A stretch of 64,000 bases of DNA from Hevea brasiliensis (GCF_030052815.1 NC_079499.1:81197183-81261182), one strand, 5' to 3'; positions 12,689 through 25,822 are shown, counted from the stretch's first letter. The notes: generated from the sequence alone by a model not told the origin. Made by a program: numbers and translations.

Positions 12689-13721
12689 AATTTCCCCACA
12701 CTTAGCCTTTATTTGTCTTCAAACAAATCTAAATCTAAACTCAACTGAAACATCTTACTATGAATATAAAAAAATCATGCTTGCCATGCACAATTTTGAT
12801 TAAACCATTAAAGAAATCATTCATATTAGGGTAATCTCCTCTTCTTGTAAAGTGTAATCTCAACTTAATATTAATCTCCTCAAAAGCAAAGCATACCCAC
12901 CAAGAGAATCCTCACTAGGGTTCAATGAGCACTCTCTCTCATGTGTTTTGATTAAGTGTTTAAGCTCTCATATTCATTGCATAATCGTGTCCTACCATAA
13001 GCTTGCTTGTCCATCTAATCTCCACTACTAGAAAATTGCACACATGCAAAAATCCAAAAGTCTTTTCATTTGGTTGTAATGGGACCAAGATAGAAGGTTT
13101 AAGGTAAAGAGCTCAATATTAATGAAAGTAGTAGAGCATGAAGAACACTAAGGATATACCATTCATGATATGTTCTTTAGAGTGTAAATATACTCCATGA
13201 GCTCTTTCCTCTACTCCTTTATACATTGAGCTCATTACAAACTTCCTCATGTGTCATATCACGATAATTAAAGTATGCATTTATTAGTGCTTCTTTTGTA
13301 TTTGAGGGCTCTCTTTTTCCTTTCTTCTCTTTTTTTTTCGGTCTTCTTTTTGAATTGATGTACTTGCACTTTTATTTTGATAACAATGATGCAACACATA
13401 ATCACCACCTTTCTTCTTATTTCATAGCCACCCCATAATCCCATATGCATTAATGCTCTACCAATTTTTCTCTATATGATGCGCAACATCTAATGAAAGC
13501 AAAATTGATGCACAAAATCACACATAAACACAAAACTCAACACAATTTCCCTCCCGCACACTTGAAACTCGCATTGTCCTCAATGTAAGGGAAAAGAAAA
13601 CTAGACTAAACATAAAAATAAAAGAGAAGGGGAATGAGAAAGCAAATCTGAAATGGCATGGGTTGCCTCCCATGTAGTGCATTTATTTATTGTCTCTATA
13701 CCTATACATAATGATGTGTGA
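12689..13721 (-). other. Athila 3' non-coding region with polypurine tract
   Basis: About 1 kb between the end of integrase and the 3' LTR. The minus strand reads AAGTGTGGGGAAATT immediately before the LTR (12689-12703), a plausible polypurine tract for plus-strand priming. No coding frame is convincing. A short minus frame near 13268-13450 is low-complexity Lys/Arg and not recognisable. Confidence 0.6.
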
Positions 13722-14901
13722 TCACTCTTCCATATTTGGCTCCTCATAGGAAGGAATCCCCAACATTACTTCATCAACTTTTTGCTCTTGGAATTTTTCA
13801 TAGTAGGGTTTCAAACGATGGCCATTAACTTTGCACATTTTTCCAGTGAATTCACTCTTGATCTCCACTGCACCATAATCATAAACATTAGTAACAATAT
13901 AAGGATCAAGCCAATGAGAATGAAGCTTACCAAGAAATAGACGAAGTCTAGAATGGTAGAGAAGCACTCTTTGCCCCACCTTGAACTCCTTACATCGAAG
14001 CCTCCTATCATGGAATGCCTTAGTCTTTGCTTTATAAATTATCATATTTTTGTAGGCATCATTCCTTATGGCTTCTAATTCTTGTAATTGCAACTTCCTA
14101 TGTGTACCACATTCATCTATGTTCATGTTGCAACATTTTGTAGCCCAATAAGCCTTATGTTCAAGTCCCATAGGTAAGTGACAAGCTTTACCATAAACCA
14201 GCCTATATGGTGACATACTTGTTAGCATTTTGTAAGCTGTCCTATATGCCCATAATGCATCATTTAACCTCAAACTCCAATCTTTCCTAAGAGGATTGAG
14301 TGTCTTTTCTAAGATGGATTTGATCTCTTTATTTGAAATTTCAGCTTATCCACTAGTTTGAGGATGATATTCAGTAGATACCCTATGTAAAGCATGATAC
14401 TTTTTCAAAAGAGCCTCAATAGTTTTATTACAAAAATGAGTTCCTCTATCACTAATGAGAGCTCTAGGAATTCCATGCCTATTAAAGATAAAAGCTTTGA
14501 CAAATTCCACAATAGTCTTACCATCACCTTTTCTTGTGGGAATAGTTTCTACCTACTTGGACACATAATCAACTGCTAAGAGTATGTATTCATAACCAAA
14601 AGATTTGGGAAATGTTCCCATGAAATCAATGCCCCAAACATCAAAAATTTCACAAAAAGATATATTAGTAAGAGGCATTTGATCTCTAGAAGAGATGTTA
14701 CTTGTCTCTAGAAGAGATGTTACTTATTCTTTGGCATTTATTACATGACTTACAATGGAGGTATGCATCTCTAAACAACATAAGCCAATAAAACCCACTC
14801 TCCATAACTTTGAGTGCAGTCTTTTTATGGTCCAAAGTGTCCACTAGCTTCGAATTCATGACAGAAGGAAAGAATGGAATGAAATTCAGATTCAGTAACA
14901 C
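13722..14901 (-). pseudogene. Athila-like integrase, broken
   Basis: The N-terminal zinc-binding part is at 14698-14901 ([12 protein letters not shown]). The catalytic core crosses 14274-14697, with the stretches WGIDFMG, SDRGTHFCN and EYHPQTSG, interrupted by at least two stops. The C-terminal part (13722-14273) has [31 protein letters not shown] and [17 protein letters not shown]. The protein would insert the cDNA copy into the chromosome. It ends in EEPNMEE with a stop and no chromodomain, as expected outside the chromoviruses. The stops make it inactive. Confidence 0.85.
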
Positions 14902-15225
14902 ACCTTCTTATTATTCGATCACCACCTTGCTTCCATAGATAAGGATCATCCCAGAAGTAGTACTTTGAATCACTCCTTATCTTGTCCTTTTAAGCCCTAG
15001 TCAAATGAGAGGGTAAAGTATTAGTAACAATGTAATTAACAATATCAACATACCAGGGTACTTTACTCTGTAGAGCATAAAGATGCTCATCAGGAAAAAA
15101 CTCATGTAGGGGTAAAGACTCTTATTCTCTTGGTAGCCTACTTAAGTGGTCGGCCACATTATTTTTAGCCCCTTTTTTGTCTCTAATCTCTAGGTCGAAT
15201 TCTTAAAGTAATAATATCCACCTAA

Positions 15226-16568
15226 TCAGCCTTGTTTAGCCTCCTTTTTGTGCAACAAGTATTTCAAAGCTACATGATTGGAATATATTATCACTTTAGT
15301 TCCAAGCAAATAGGACCTAAACTTTTCTAAAGCAAATAAAATAGCAAAAAGCTCATTTTCAGTGGTGGAACAATTCTTTTGCGCCTCATCCAATGTCCTA
15401 GAAGCATAGTAAACTACATGTGAAGCTTTATCAATTCTTTGTCCTAAAAGAGAACCAATAGCATAATCACTAGCATCACACATGATCTCAAAAGGTAAAT
15501 TCCAATCAGGAGGTTGGATAACAGGGGCAAAAGTTAAGCACTCTTTTAACCTGTCAAAAGCATGCTTACATTTATCATCAAAATTAAACACTACATCTTT
15601 TGCAAGCAATACGCATAAAGGTGAAGAAATCTTTGAAAAATCTTTGATAAATCTATGATAAAATCCAGCATGACCTAAAAAGGATCTAACATCTCTAACA
15701 CATGTAGGATATGGCAAAGATGTAATGATATCTATCTTAGATTTATCAACAGTAAGTCCCTTGGCCAAAACTACATGGCCTAACACAATACCTTGATCAA
15801 CCATAAAATGACACTTTTCATAGTTCAAGACAAGGTTTGTGTTCACACATCTCTTAAGCACTAATGCAAGGTTAGGTAAACAACCACCAAAAGAGTTTCC
15901 ATATATGGTAAAATCATCCATAAAACCTCTATGATGCGTTCTACAAAATCTGAAAATGTGCTAACCATACATCTTTGAAAAGTTACTAGTGCATTGCATA
16001 ACCTAAAGGACATTTGCCTATAAGCAAAGGTGCCAAAGAAGCACATGAAAGTAGTCTTCTCTTGATCTTCTTGTGCAATAAAAATTTGGTTATAAACAGA
16101 ATATCCATTAAAAAAACAATAAAAAGACTTACCAGCCACCCTTTCAAGCATTTGATCCATAAATGGCAATGGAAAGTGATCCTTGCATGTGGCATTATTT
16201 AACTTCCTATAATCAATGTACACTCTCCATCTATTTTGGATCCTTGTGGGTACCATCTCATTATCCTTATTCTTTACAATAGTAATACATGTTTTCTTTG
16301 GAACCACATGAATAGGACTTACCCACTTTGAGTCAGAAATATAGTAGATTATTCCAGCATCTAGGAGCTTTAATATCCCCTTCTTCACTACCTCCATCAT
16401 AGGTGGATTTAGCCTCCTTTGTGCCTCACAAATAGGTTTGGCATCCTTCTCCAATAGAATCCTATGAATACAAGTGGAAGGGTTTATTCCCTTTATGTCA
16501 GCAATGGTCCACCCAATAGCACTCTTATGCTCCTTCAAAACCTGAACCACCTTTTTCTCTTGCTCCAA
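15226..16568 (-). pseudogene. Athila-like reverse transcriptase and RNase H, frameshifted
   Basis: Two overlapping minus frames (15861-16568 and 15226-15921) carry one domain pair, so a frameshift lies near 15920, just before the catalytic MDDFTIYG. The first frame has HRILLEKDAKPICEAQRRLN and YIDYRKLNNAT. The segment that should hold the first catalytic Asp reads FFNGYSVYNQ, with Asn in its place. RNase H follows in the second frame (MCDASDYAIGSLLGQR, YASRTLDEAQKNCSTTE). The protein copied element RNA to DNA and is now dead by both frameshift and active-site loss. About 320 bases between this block and integrase hold the RNase H-integrase connector, with several stops. Confidence 0.88.
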
Positions 16569-16667
16569 CGTGAGCTTATTAGAGATTATAACAGGAAGTG
16601 TATCATTTTCTCCTAGTTACACATACTTAAGGTGATCTAGAAGGGGTTTTAATTCCAATTAAGGAGC

Positions 16668-17253
16668 CTACACAATAGAAGGTAAAAGCTTTGTATGAGA
16701 AATAGGTAACTCTTCGAATCTATGTCTATATTTTACCTGTGGTGCAAGGACTAAGTCCTCAAGTGTCTCCTTCAGTTCGGCATTTATCACAAAAATATCA
16801 TTCAAAATTTTTGCATTCTTAGGATAAATGCCATACATAAGTGATAAATTCAAATGATCATTAGTAGCAAAATCAATAACATCATGAACACAATAATCAA
16901 TAAAATTTAGATGGCATACTGAATTATCATCACTTGGATATTTCATGTCATCATAAATATTGAATTTGCAAATTTCGCCATCAAGTTCTAAAGAAACAAT
17001 ACCATCAAATGTGTTAACCTTAGCCCGTGCTGTTTTCAGAAATGGTCTTCCTAACAAAATTAGAGGTGTTTCACTCTTCCATATCAAGCACATAAAAGTC
17101 AGCAGCTAATTGAATGACAATACTAGTTTCATTAAGAGGTCCTAGATTCAGTGATGCATAAATAGATCTTGGCATGACATTAATGGATACACCTAAATCT
17201 AGCATAGCTCTTTCAATCTTAGTATTACCAATTTGAATAAGAATGGTAAACAT
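16668..17253 (-). pseudogene. Athila-like aspartic protease, deleted and frameshifted
   Basis: The active-site segment is MLDLGVSINVMP, in the D-L-G form usual in Athila-lineage proteases. Downstream it jumps from VIQLA straight to ADFYVLDMEE, missing roughly 20 residues that family members normally have. It then shifts frame to LILLGRPFLKTARAKV. A C-terminal tail with FNIYDDMKYPSDD leads toward reverse transcriptase. It would process the polyprotein. Confidence 0.8.
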
Positions 17254-17322
17254 ACCTAGATCCGTTAGCTTTGGCAGGAGCTTCTTTTAAATTGCCAAAG
17301 AAACATGTTCTCCCTCACTAGC

Positions 17323-19126
17323 TTATTCTTTACTCGTTAACTTTCTTTTATTAGTGCATACGTTCTTCAAGAATTTTGCATCCTTGGAAATTGATTTGAT
17401 AGCATCTAGAAATAGGATATTCACCTCCACTTTTCTAAATGTATCAAGTATTGCTTTTTCTTCTTCCTTTTTTTTAGACTTAGCAAATCTTGAAGGAAAG
17501 GGAGGGGGTTCTCTATATTCATGCATAGGGGATGAATTACTTACCTTTAGAGGGGGTGTGGTGCTTTCAGCCATGGCTGGGTTGGCCACCTCTAATTTGG
17601 CCTCATCATCATTCTGACCTTTAGTGTGCTTTTAAGCTCCTTTTTAGCATATAGAAGCATCTTTTAATTCCTTTCCACTCCTTAATGTGATAGCACTCAT
17701 ATTATCTTTTAGATTCACGATAGGTTGTAACAGGAGTTTTTTGGAGCTTTGCATTTTAAGCATGCTAATGTCATTAGCCAGTTGGATAATTTGGTTCTCC
17801 ATATTGCTCATGCTTGCCCTTTTCTTTTTTTGAAATTGAAATTAGCTAGTTGCCAACATTTTGACAATATCCTCAAGAGATGAACCAGAAGATTGTGCAG
17901 GAGTGCTCTGAAGTGCTTGGGGTTGTGCTTGGAATGGTCTTTGGTAATTAAGAGCTTGTGCAAAACTTGAAGGGTGTCCTTAGTGTGTTCGGCCTTGGTG
18001 TTCTCCTCCTCCATAGCTCAAATTTGGATGGTTACTCTAATTTGGATTGTAGGTATTCCCTAAAGTGTCATACCACCTTTGTTGTTGATTTGAAAAACCA
18101 CCAATAGCTCCTACTTGCTCATATTCTTCCTCACAAAGTGTAGGACATGCATCTGTGGGATGTCCTTGCATGGAGGGAATCCCACACTTTTTAATAGCAA
18201 CTTGATTACCTACCATCAATTGAGAAATGAGAGAAGTCAAATTATCAATATTTTGCTCAATAGAATAACTTACCTCATTGACTACTCTTTTTGATGGCAC
18301 ATTTTTGTGCATGGCATACTGTTGTGAATTAGCAGCCATATTAGCAATCAAGTTTCTCACTTCCTCAGGTGTTTTGTCTATTAATGCTCCTCCAGAAACA
18401 ACATCCACCATCCCTCTATCTACTGGAAGTAGTCCCTCATAAAAATATTAAATTAACAATTGATCTCCAAATTCATGTGGACTTGATGCGCATAACTTCA
18501 TGAATCTCTCCCAATATTCATGGAGAGTTTCTTAATCAAATTGTTGAATTCCTCTGATTGCCTTCCTTATTTGCATAGCCTTGGAAGTGGAAAAGTATTT
18601 CTCAAAGAACAATCTCTTCATTTCAACCCAAGAATTAATGGTACGTGAAGGTAAGTAATATAGCCATTCCTTAGCTGAATCAGCCAAAGAAAAAGGAAAG
18701 GCCTTAAGCTTCATTTGTTCATCTGTAGCACCTTGTGGTTTCATGCTAGAGTAAACCACATGCAACTCCTTCAGATGTTTATGGGGGTCTTCACTAGGAA
18801 GTCCATGGAATGTAGGCAATAAGTGAATTAAGCTTGATTTTAGCTCAATAGGTGGTGCACCAGCAGGGATGTTTATGCACAAAGGTTGTTGATTGAGTTT
18901 GGCTCTTGTAAGCTCCTTTAAGATGCACCTAGCATTATCCACTGCCATGGTTTTAGCTTCAATTTCTGATGCACTACATGATAAGGTTTCGGTTTCAGCG
19001 TCCTCTACCCTAACTTCTTCTTCAAGCCTTTTATCAAATCTTAGAGTGACGGGGGTGTTTAATGAAATAGCAGGAGTATGTCGAGCTAAAGATCCAGGTG
19101 TGTTAACTGAGATAATGAACTCATGA
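17323..19126 (-). pseudogene. Athila-like gag, broken
   Basis: The capsid part lies in the frame around 18532-18948 (HLLPTFHGLPSEDPHKHLKE, SLADSAKEWLYYLPSRTI, FFEKYFSTSKAMQIRKAI). That frame stays open upstream to about 19120 without a clear in-frame ATG. A zinc-binding part follows at 18037-18411 (CGIPSMQGHPTDACPTL). A proline-rich linker leads to a conserved pre-protease motif at 17323-17589 (PPFPSRFAKSKKKEEEKAIL, then TFRKVEVNI). The stretches between are separated by stops and frameshifts. The product packaged element RNA into particles. Confidence 0.85.
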
Positions 19127-19300
19127 ATTCACCTTAACTTGGGGTCAATGTCTTCATCAGAAATATACTAATACCTAAAAAAACAAAAGAAAACAAAAAG
19201 TGAATGAAATCTTAGCAATAGCCGAATACAAACAAAGTAAAATACAACAAATAAATAGCAAATAAACACTTCTAAAATCTAATTACTTAATTAACCACAC

Positions 19301-19318
19301 TCCCTGGCAACGATGCCA
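19301..19318 (-). other. primer-binding site, tRNA-Asp type (Athila)
   Basis: The minus strand reads TGGCATCGTTGCCAGGGA just inside the 5' LTR. It resembles the tRNA-Asp-complementary site common in Athila/Tat elements, with a few substitutions. Confidence 0.7.
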
Positions 19319-19323
19319 AAATT

Positions 19324-21666
19324 TGATGAGTGCTAAGGTTACCAATTAAATTACTATTTATCCTAATCCAATTAACTTGTGGTTAGGGAAAATGGGATAT
19401 CATTCCCATAGAGAGTGTGTAATTAAGCTAATTCAATCTCAAAAGTAACTAAACTAATTAAACTAAAACTAATTAATACCAACTAAATAGGGGGTGTGAT
19501 TTGGTTTTATAGAGAAAATAGAAGAAACAATTTAAAAACTAATCTATCAAATACCTAATGTATGCAAGATACTAAGATGAATGAGTTTGATGCTAAAAAG
19601 ATGATATGACAAACCTTAGCATAGATAACTAATTCCACTAGTTTGTTAACATTAATCATGGACCAAAATTAAGTTAATTTAGTTTATACAATTTAATTGT
19701 GGAGTATTACATGCGTGATCACTCCCTATCTCTTCTTAAGCTTAGATTAATTAGCCAATGAGCATAACTAACCCCTAATCATATGATCAATCCCATCATG
19801 CGTGTGAATTAAATTCAATTATTGCATTAATGTACCAAAGAGACATCATCAAAACAAGGTAATGTAGATGACATGCGCATAAACACTTATCCTAGCTCAT
19901 ATACTTTCAATTAATAATGATGAATACTCAACATATTAATTGCTACCACTTTGAATAATCAACTTAACAACTACGGATTAAGTTAATTAAACTAGCTTTA
20001 TAATCACATGAAAATAAGTGTGCACCCTGATAACATGTATTCATTGATTCAATTACAAAAGTATATGAATGTATGAACAAATTTAACCTTCCTCATAAAA
20101 AACAGAATCAAGGTCTCATAATGTTAACTTGGTAGTTTCATGAAATCTATGCTAAAAATCTAATCTACTCACACATAACTAAAAACAAAACTCAAAATAA
20201 AAGAGATAAAGTTATGAAAAACATATTCCCCAATTAAATACACTTGAAATCCTTTGAAGATACACCAAGATAAATATGCGGCCACACTAGGGTTATGCCA
20301 AACAAATCTCCAACTTGATGAACTCCTTGCTGCCGGGGGTATGATGCTCCAAAAAACTCAACTCTTTAACTTAAAAACAGCCACAAATATGCTATGATGC
20401 ATACACAATGGTAGCCTCTTATACTTGCAAAAACCTAAGGAATTTTTAACGTAAAAATCCCTAGATTTCCTTGGGTACTATTTGGCTACTATGAGAGAGG
20501 GGAGAAGAATGAAGTTTCTAATGCAAGTTGATGATTTCTCATCATTCCTAAGGCCCCTTTATATAGTGTTGCTTAGGTGAAGTTCCATTAGGAAGAGGAT
20601 TTCATGCCTTAGCCGAATTCTTCATGGGAGGATTTGGTTTGGTTTATGCATATTTATCTTGCATATGATTGGTTGAAGAAAGTTCATGAAGATGTGGAGA
20701 TCAGAATCAACTCTAAGCATGAATTCTGATGTTAGTCAAATTTTCCATGGTGTTGTGATCATTGTTTGAGCTCTTGTTGGCATGGCAAATTTTGGTTGGT
20801 TGGAGTGCCATATGTCTTTTTCTCATTAGTCCATGCATGTCATCACCTTATCCTACAAAAAAGATAAATCCAGTCTTAAGTAAACTAAGATAGGGATTAG
20901 TAATCCTAAAGTAATAAGGAAAAGAAAGCAAACTCATCTTTAATTCTATCCATCCACACGCCACACATGTGCACTCTTCACATGCTTAGCCAATCACTTG
21001 ATGCCAACACATTAATGAACTAATCAGCACATGTTTAATTAGTTTATAAAACATGTCATGCAATTAAAAGCCCTAGCTTATTAATAAGCCCATTAAACAT
21101 TAGTTACTACTACTTAATCCCAAAATGAAATATGCATTTTATAAGTCCAGAAGAGAAATTAAATAAAACACTTCACACGTGGGTCCATATTAAGACATGC
21201 TTAACTTAAGACCTTTATTAGACACATGTCCAAATTAAGACCAAAAGCCCAAAATTAATTTAAGAAATCATAAAAACACATTTAAAAGCTCAATAAACAT
21301 ATCTCACACATTTTACTATGCATCCACCATGACAAGAATATAATATATGCCCTTAAATATTCAGAACATGCAAATTAAGCCCAAACTTAACCAAGATTGA
21401 ATCTTTTTCAATCTAAATTTCTCTATAACCTTAGAGAAACACAGAAGAACATCAATCAAGGTCAAAAACATAAAATACATTTCTGGACCAAATTACCCTT
21501 GAGTACAAAAATAGCGTAAGTTATACAATTGAACACATATTCATCATAAGCATCCTAAGTGACCTATAATCGTAAAAACTTAACCTAAGAGATTATATAA
21601 ATCATGAAAACACAACAAAAAGACTAAGGATTATAGCATAAAAGTGTGCATAAAATGCACTCAACA
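19324..21666 (-). repeat. 5' LTR of the Athila-like element
   Basis: On the minus strand it starts TGTTGAGTGC at 21666 and ends GCACTCATCA at 19324, 2343 bp. It is colinear with 10322-12688. The terminal CA at 21665-21666 is followed by the target duplication cacag (21667-21671). Confidence 0.9.
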
Positions 21667-21815
21667 CACAGTTATAATTTGTTTTGACTTTTAACTTTAA
21701 ACTAGCAATTATCTATTCCCTTGCCATATTTTCTTCAGCTATTTTTTTATAGTTGATACCCATTTGGTTTCAGTCCTGGCAAATGATAAAATACTTTAGT
21801 GCCTAAACTAGAAAC

Positions 21816-22005
21816 CTTTTGGTTTTGTCAGTGCATATGGTCTCCTCATCTTCTTGACAAGAACCATTAACAACAAGGTTAGCATTATTTTCTTTGTTTG
21901 CCTTATGAATTGTTTTTTGTTCCTCCGTAGTTTTAGTAGGTGGCATGACCTCTAATTGAGATTTAATCTCTGAGGAAGAATTAGAAGTAGCGAAATCTGA
22001 TGATT
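21816..22005 (-). pseudogene. TPX2: TPX2-like gene, upstream exon
   Basis: A 190-nt exon with a good acceptor (TTTCACAG before AATCATCAG) and donor (AAAAG before GTTTCTAG). It encodes ESSDFATSNSSSEIKSQLEV through to DKTKR, polar and low-complexity like the N-terminal third of plant TPX2. It ends with two bases of a split codon, and the exon at 10257 begins with the one base needed (AG+A, Arg). The two blocks are therefore splice-compatible across the Athila insertion. A further possible exon at about 22127-22203 (KVESLCGFNEVDQMPK, donor AAG before GTGATG) is less certain because its phase does not match. No stop lies within this exon. Confidence 0.65.
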
Positions 22006-22432
22006 CTGTGAAATGCAATGTAACAAAGTGAGGAAAAATTAAATCAAATAACACTATCATCACATTCTCCTATGTTGTTCAGAAAATGAGTATACATATA
22101 CCGATTACAGATAAAAGTATCATCACCTTAGGCATTTGGTCTACTTCATTAAAACCACATAAACTCTCAACCTTAAGTGATCTTTCAGCCTTAAATGATT
22201 TATTTTTAAAAATTTAAAAGTCGTATATATTTGATCTTTTTTAAAAGTTGAAGAGTTTAATTAGACCTTAAAACATTTTAAAGACTTATGAAACTATTTA
22301 ACATAACTTTAAATGCCAAAATAGCCTTTGTACCTATAAAATAAATAGATTAACTAAACTAACAAGAATAAGATAAGAAAACATGAGTAAAAAGGGATAA
22401 ACTAAAATTTAGTCTAGAAGTTTGATTAAACT
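22006..22432 (-). other. intron or upstream flank of the TPX2-like gene
   Basis: AT-rich sequence between the last recognisable TPX2-like exon and chromovirus G1. Apart from the tentative exon at 22127-22203 I see nothing coding. The final five bases (22428-22432, aaact) are the G1 target duplication. Confidence 0.4.
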
Positions 22433-25400
22433 TGTAACACCCCTATTTGTATAGCCTGGTATATTTCGCTATTCTGTTGACCGGTGTCGATCCAGATAAT
22501 TAAGAGGATTAGAACCACATTTAAGACAACTAGCTAAGCCCTGAACACAAATAATTAGTAATTGCCAATTAGTTAAGTATAAATAAGAAAGACAGAACAT
22601 AAGAAGTTAAACAAGCCGAGAGTCACAGTGATGAGTGACCTTCACAGGAAGGACTGCGAAGTCGACTTAAACTCAAATTTCGAACTATAAAATGTGACGC
22701 TGCGGTCCTTAGGGCTATTGCGAACACAGTGGAAAAGAGAAAATCACGAAAAAGAACTATTAAGCCAGTCAAATAATTAGGTCAAGGATCCATAAGAAAT
22801 ATTAAACTATTTACAAATTGGGTCAAACCAGTAAGGGGCAATTTGGTCAATTGACCCTAAGAGCTGATTCCTGACTTAACTATCAAATAAAATCGGAGAA
22901 AAGAAAATTTCAAAATCAGAAATTAAATTAAAAAACTAATGGAAAAATAAATAGAAAAAAAAAAAGAAAAAGGAAAAGTGAAAATTAATGACATCATGCA
23001 TGACATCATGCATAATGTAATAAACACTAATTAAAAAAATAAATAAAATTGGATAATTGTGGTCTTCCATAAGGGATTAATTTATAAAAGAAAAAAAAAT
23101 TTGCAAAAGTCTTCATCTCTTCCACTTTGCCGTCTCTTTCTCCCTCTCCCTCACCAAACTCTATGGAAGCTCATTTTGAGCTTGATCGAACCCTAAATCC
23201 CACCATAGAAATTTAAACTTCCATCATTATATCTTGAATTCAAGCTTTGATAGAGAACTTGACAACAAAAAGAAGAAGAAAGGAAGAAGTTTCAAAGAGG
23301 TGAAAATTCAAAGTGAGGTTAGTAAGTTAAACTTTTAATTTCTAGTTAAATGCATGCTTAGTTACTTAAAGTAACTTAGAAATTAAAGAAATGAAATAAA
23401 AATAATTGTGAGGGACCAAAACTTAATTTTGGCTAGCTAGGGTTTTGATGTGTGTATGCATGAATTTGATTGAATTCAAAGTGTAGGTAACTTGGTATGA
23501 GTATGGAAGTGATGTTGGTATGCATTGTAGTAGTTGAATGTAACAAATTGGGAATTAGGGTTTGGCACCTAGGGTTTGGAAGAAAAAAATTAGAGAAGTG
23601 GTCAAATGGTGTGTTTGACCTTGTTTGAGGTGAGAAATAGTCATTTGTGACCAATTGGTATATGTTGGAAGTGTTATAACCAAATGAAAATTCGGACTAG
23701 TTATGGGCAGTATGCAGGCAGCCTGACCAAGGTCACTTTCAGGGACCAAAACTGAAAATTTACAAGCCCAATTGGTGTGAGGCCAATTGGAAATGAAACT
23801 AGACACAAAATGACACATTTTTCATTCAGGAATCATGCCTAAAAAGTGACCAAAACCTAGTGAATAAATTGACCAAATCCGGACTTAGGCAATCTGACTT
23901 GTACAAAAATAACTAAATGAACAGTATTTGTTCATTTGGCCATAACTTGGGCTAAGCAAGTCTAAATGACCTGAAATTTTACCAGTAGAAAGCTGAGATA
24001 TAGACCTAAAACTTTCATGACCAAATTATACACTTAACCAAGTCATTTAGCCACCCAAATTTGGTGACTTAAAACTGCCAGAACCCAAAAATTTGCCCAG
24101 AAATCTGGTTAAGTTCAATCTGGCAGCCATGATTCAAATAGCTATAACTTGAGCTAAAAAAACTCCAAATGGAGTTATTCAAAAAGGAGAATAAAGTTAA
24201 GACATTAAGGAACAATTTCTATGAAGAAAAATTGGCCAAATTTTGACAGCAACATGACTAATGGAATAATACAAAACATGACACCAAAATTGAAAATTTG
24301 CAATTTTGCTTAAAAGACCTAAGTTTTGAGAAAACAACCAAAATCAACAAAATTGGTGACCAAAATGTGGTATGTGAGTATAGTTGGAGTTTCCATACCT
24401 TTTAAGTATAAGAAAGTCAATATTTTGACTTGAATAGTATCATGAATAGTAACCACAACATGAAAATTTGTAAGAATGTAAGTTTAAGTCATATTAGGAT
24501 TAATTATTGGAAATATTGTGAGGTAAGGATATTGAGACACTATAAATTTTGTGTTTCAGCTAAAAAAGACCCGGAAGGTCTAAGAGACTGAGTCAAGGCC
24601 TAGAGGCGACTCACATCAGGTTTGTGCACAATAAACATTATTTGAGCATTTTGTCATTGAAAAATTAATTTAGTATAATTTATGAAAATTTGGTGTTAAT
24701 CATAAATTGTGTTGCCACTTTGTGAACGAAACTATCACTTTGGAAATTTATTAGATTTCTTATGAATTATTTGAATAAAGTGTTTGAAATTAATTTCTGA
24801 TTCACACTTAGCATGACAGTACCTTATTATTCCTCCTCCATTTATAGGGTGAGATCGATTATATTCCTCCCTCTCTGGTTTACCAGTTGAGGTTGTAGAT
24901 CGAATGAGTACTCATTAGCTAGCTAGCCACCTCCCTCATTGATTTCGATTAGTGGGGTTGTAGATCGCTTTGTCGTGGTGTATAACACGGTATTGATCGA
25001 AAATTTTGTGTCATGACTTAAGTTGTGTATGAATTGGCAACACTATATTTATTAAACTGTTTGACCAAAATTGTGCTATAATGAGTTTTGATGATTTGTG
25101 TAATATTTAAATTGTTATTTATCAATGAATGTTTTATGTACTGCATTTCAAATTTTTATTGTGCACCACTGAGTATTTTTATACTCAACGATAGCTTATT
25201 TTGCTGTCGCAGATAGGAGCAAGGAAAAAGCAACAAAGTGAGCTGCTGAACTGGAAAAGCCTTTGCTGATTTTGTACGGGTATTATTTTATACCCAATGT
25301 AATTTAGTTTGATGTAAATAAATATTGTTCATATGTATAAATGTAAAATTGAGCAGTTGTATTTATAAATTGTAATAATATTATTTTTGGATTTTATGTC

Positions 25401-25815
25401 TGTAAAATTAAACTTGTGAATGCAATGTTGATGGAATTATTTTGAAATGGTTTGATTTGAGAATTTTGAGTTGAATTGAGATTATTTGGAGGTTGGGAGT
25501 TATGGAAAAATTTATTGGAAGTGTTTTTTTTTTTAGGTATTTGAAGAACTGTTTTCTCAAAATATAGACGGCACTCTACCGAAATTTTTATAAAATTTGT
25601 GGAAAAATAAAAATGGACAAAAATTTTTACTAATTTTGAAACTTCAATTAAATGTTTTTAATTCGTACCAAAATGCTCACCACTTCCAAAATGTAAAAAA
25701 ATGGTTTCAAAATCCCTTGTAGTATATTTAATGGGTTATCGGTAGGTGAAGTACGGTAATTCATTAGATGTACTACGGGATCATGTTACATCTTACGGAG
25801 GGGTAGGGTGTGACA
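22433..25815 (+). repeat. 5' LTR of G1
   Basis: It starts TGTAACACCCCTATT and ends GGGTAGGGTGTGACA. Within it lie a 27-bp palindrome (23913-23939), an inverted TTGAC pair (24414-24431), a stem-loop pair (25169-25210) and a TATA box candidate TATAAAA (25589-25595), about 220 bases from the end. Confidence 0.95.
25169..25210 (+). promoter_or_regulatory. paired stem-loops in LTR (G1 5' copy)
   Basis: The first stem is CTGAGTAT with ATACTCAA; the 3' LTR copy keeps the pairing G, ATACTCAG. The second stem is CGATAGC with GCTGTCG. Confidence 0.6.
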
Positions 25816-25822
25816 TGTTTAG

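Larger units (their letters stand above)
10322..21666 (-). mobile_element. Athila-like Ty3/gypsy retrotransposon, complete but defective
   Basis: An 11.3-kb element on the minus strand lies inside a TPX2-like intron. The order is 5' LTR (19324-21666), tRNA-Asp-type PBS, gag, protease, reverse transcriptase/RNase H, integrase, a non-coding stretch and 3' LTR (10322-12688). It has a 5-bp target duplication cacag on both sides. RT motifs such as EAQRRLNPPMMEVVKK and DSKWVSPIHVVPKK, and a protease with a DLG rather than DTG active site, are typical of the Athila lineage. No envelope-like frame is visible. The coding region is broken by many stops and frameshifts. The two LTRs differ by roughly 8% in the stretches I compared by eye, so this is an old insertion. 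Confidence 0.9.

Noticed and set aside
12689..13721. Possible envelope-like gene between Athila integrase and 3' LTR
   Set aside because: No signal peptide, membrane segment or open frame of suitable length is visible; the region is AT-rich and non-coding.
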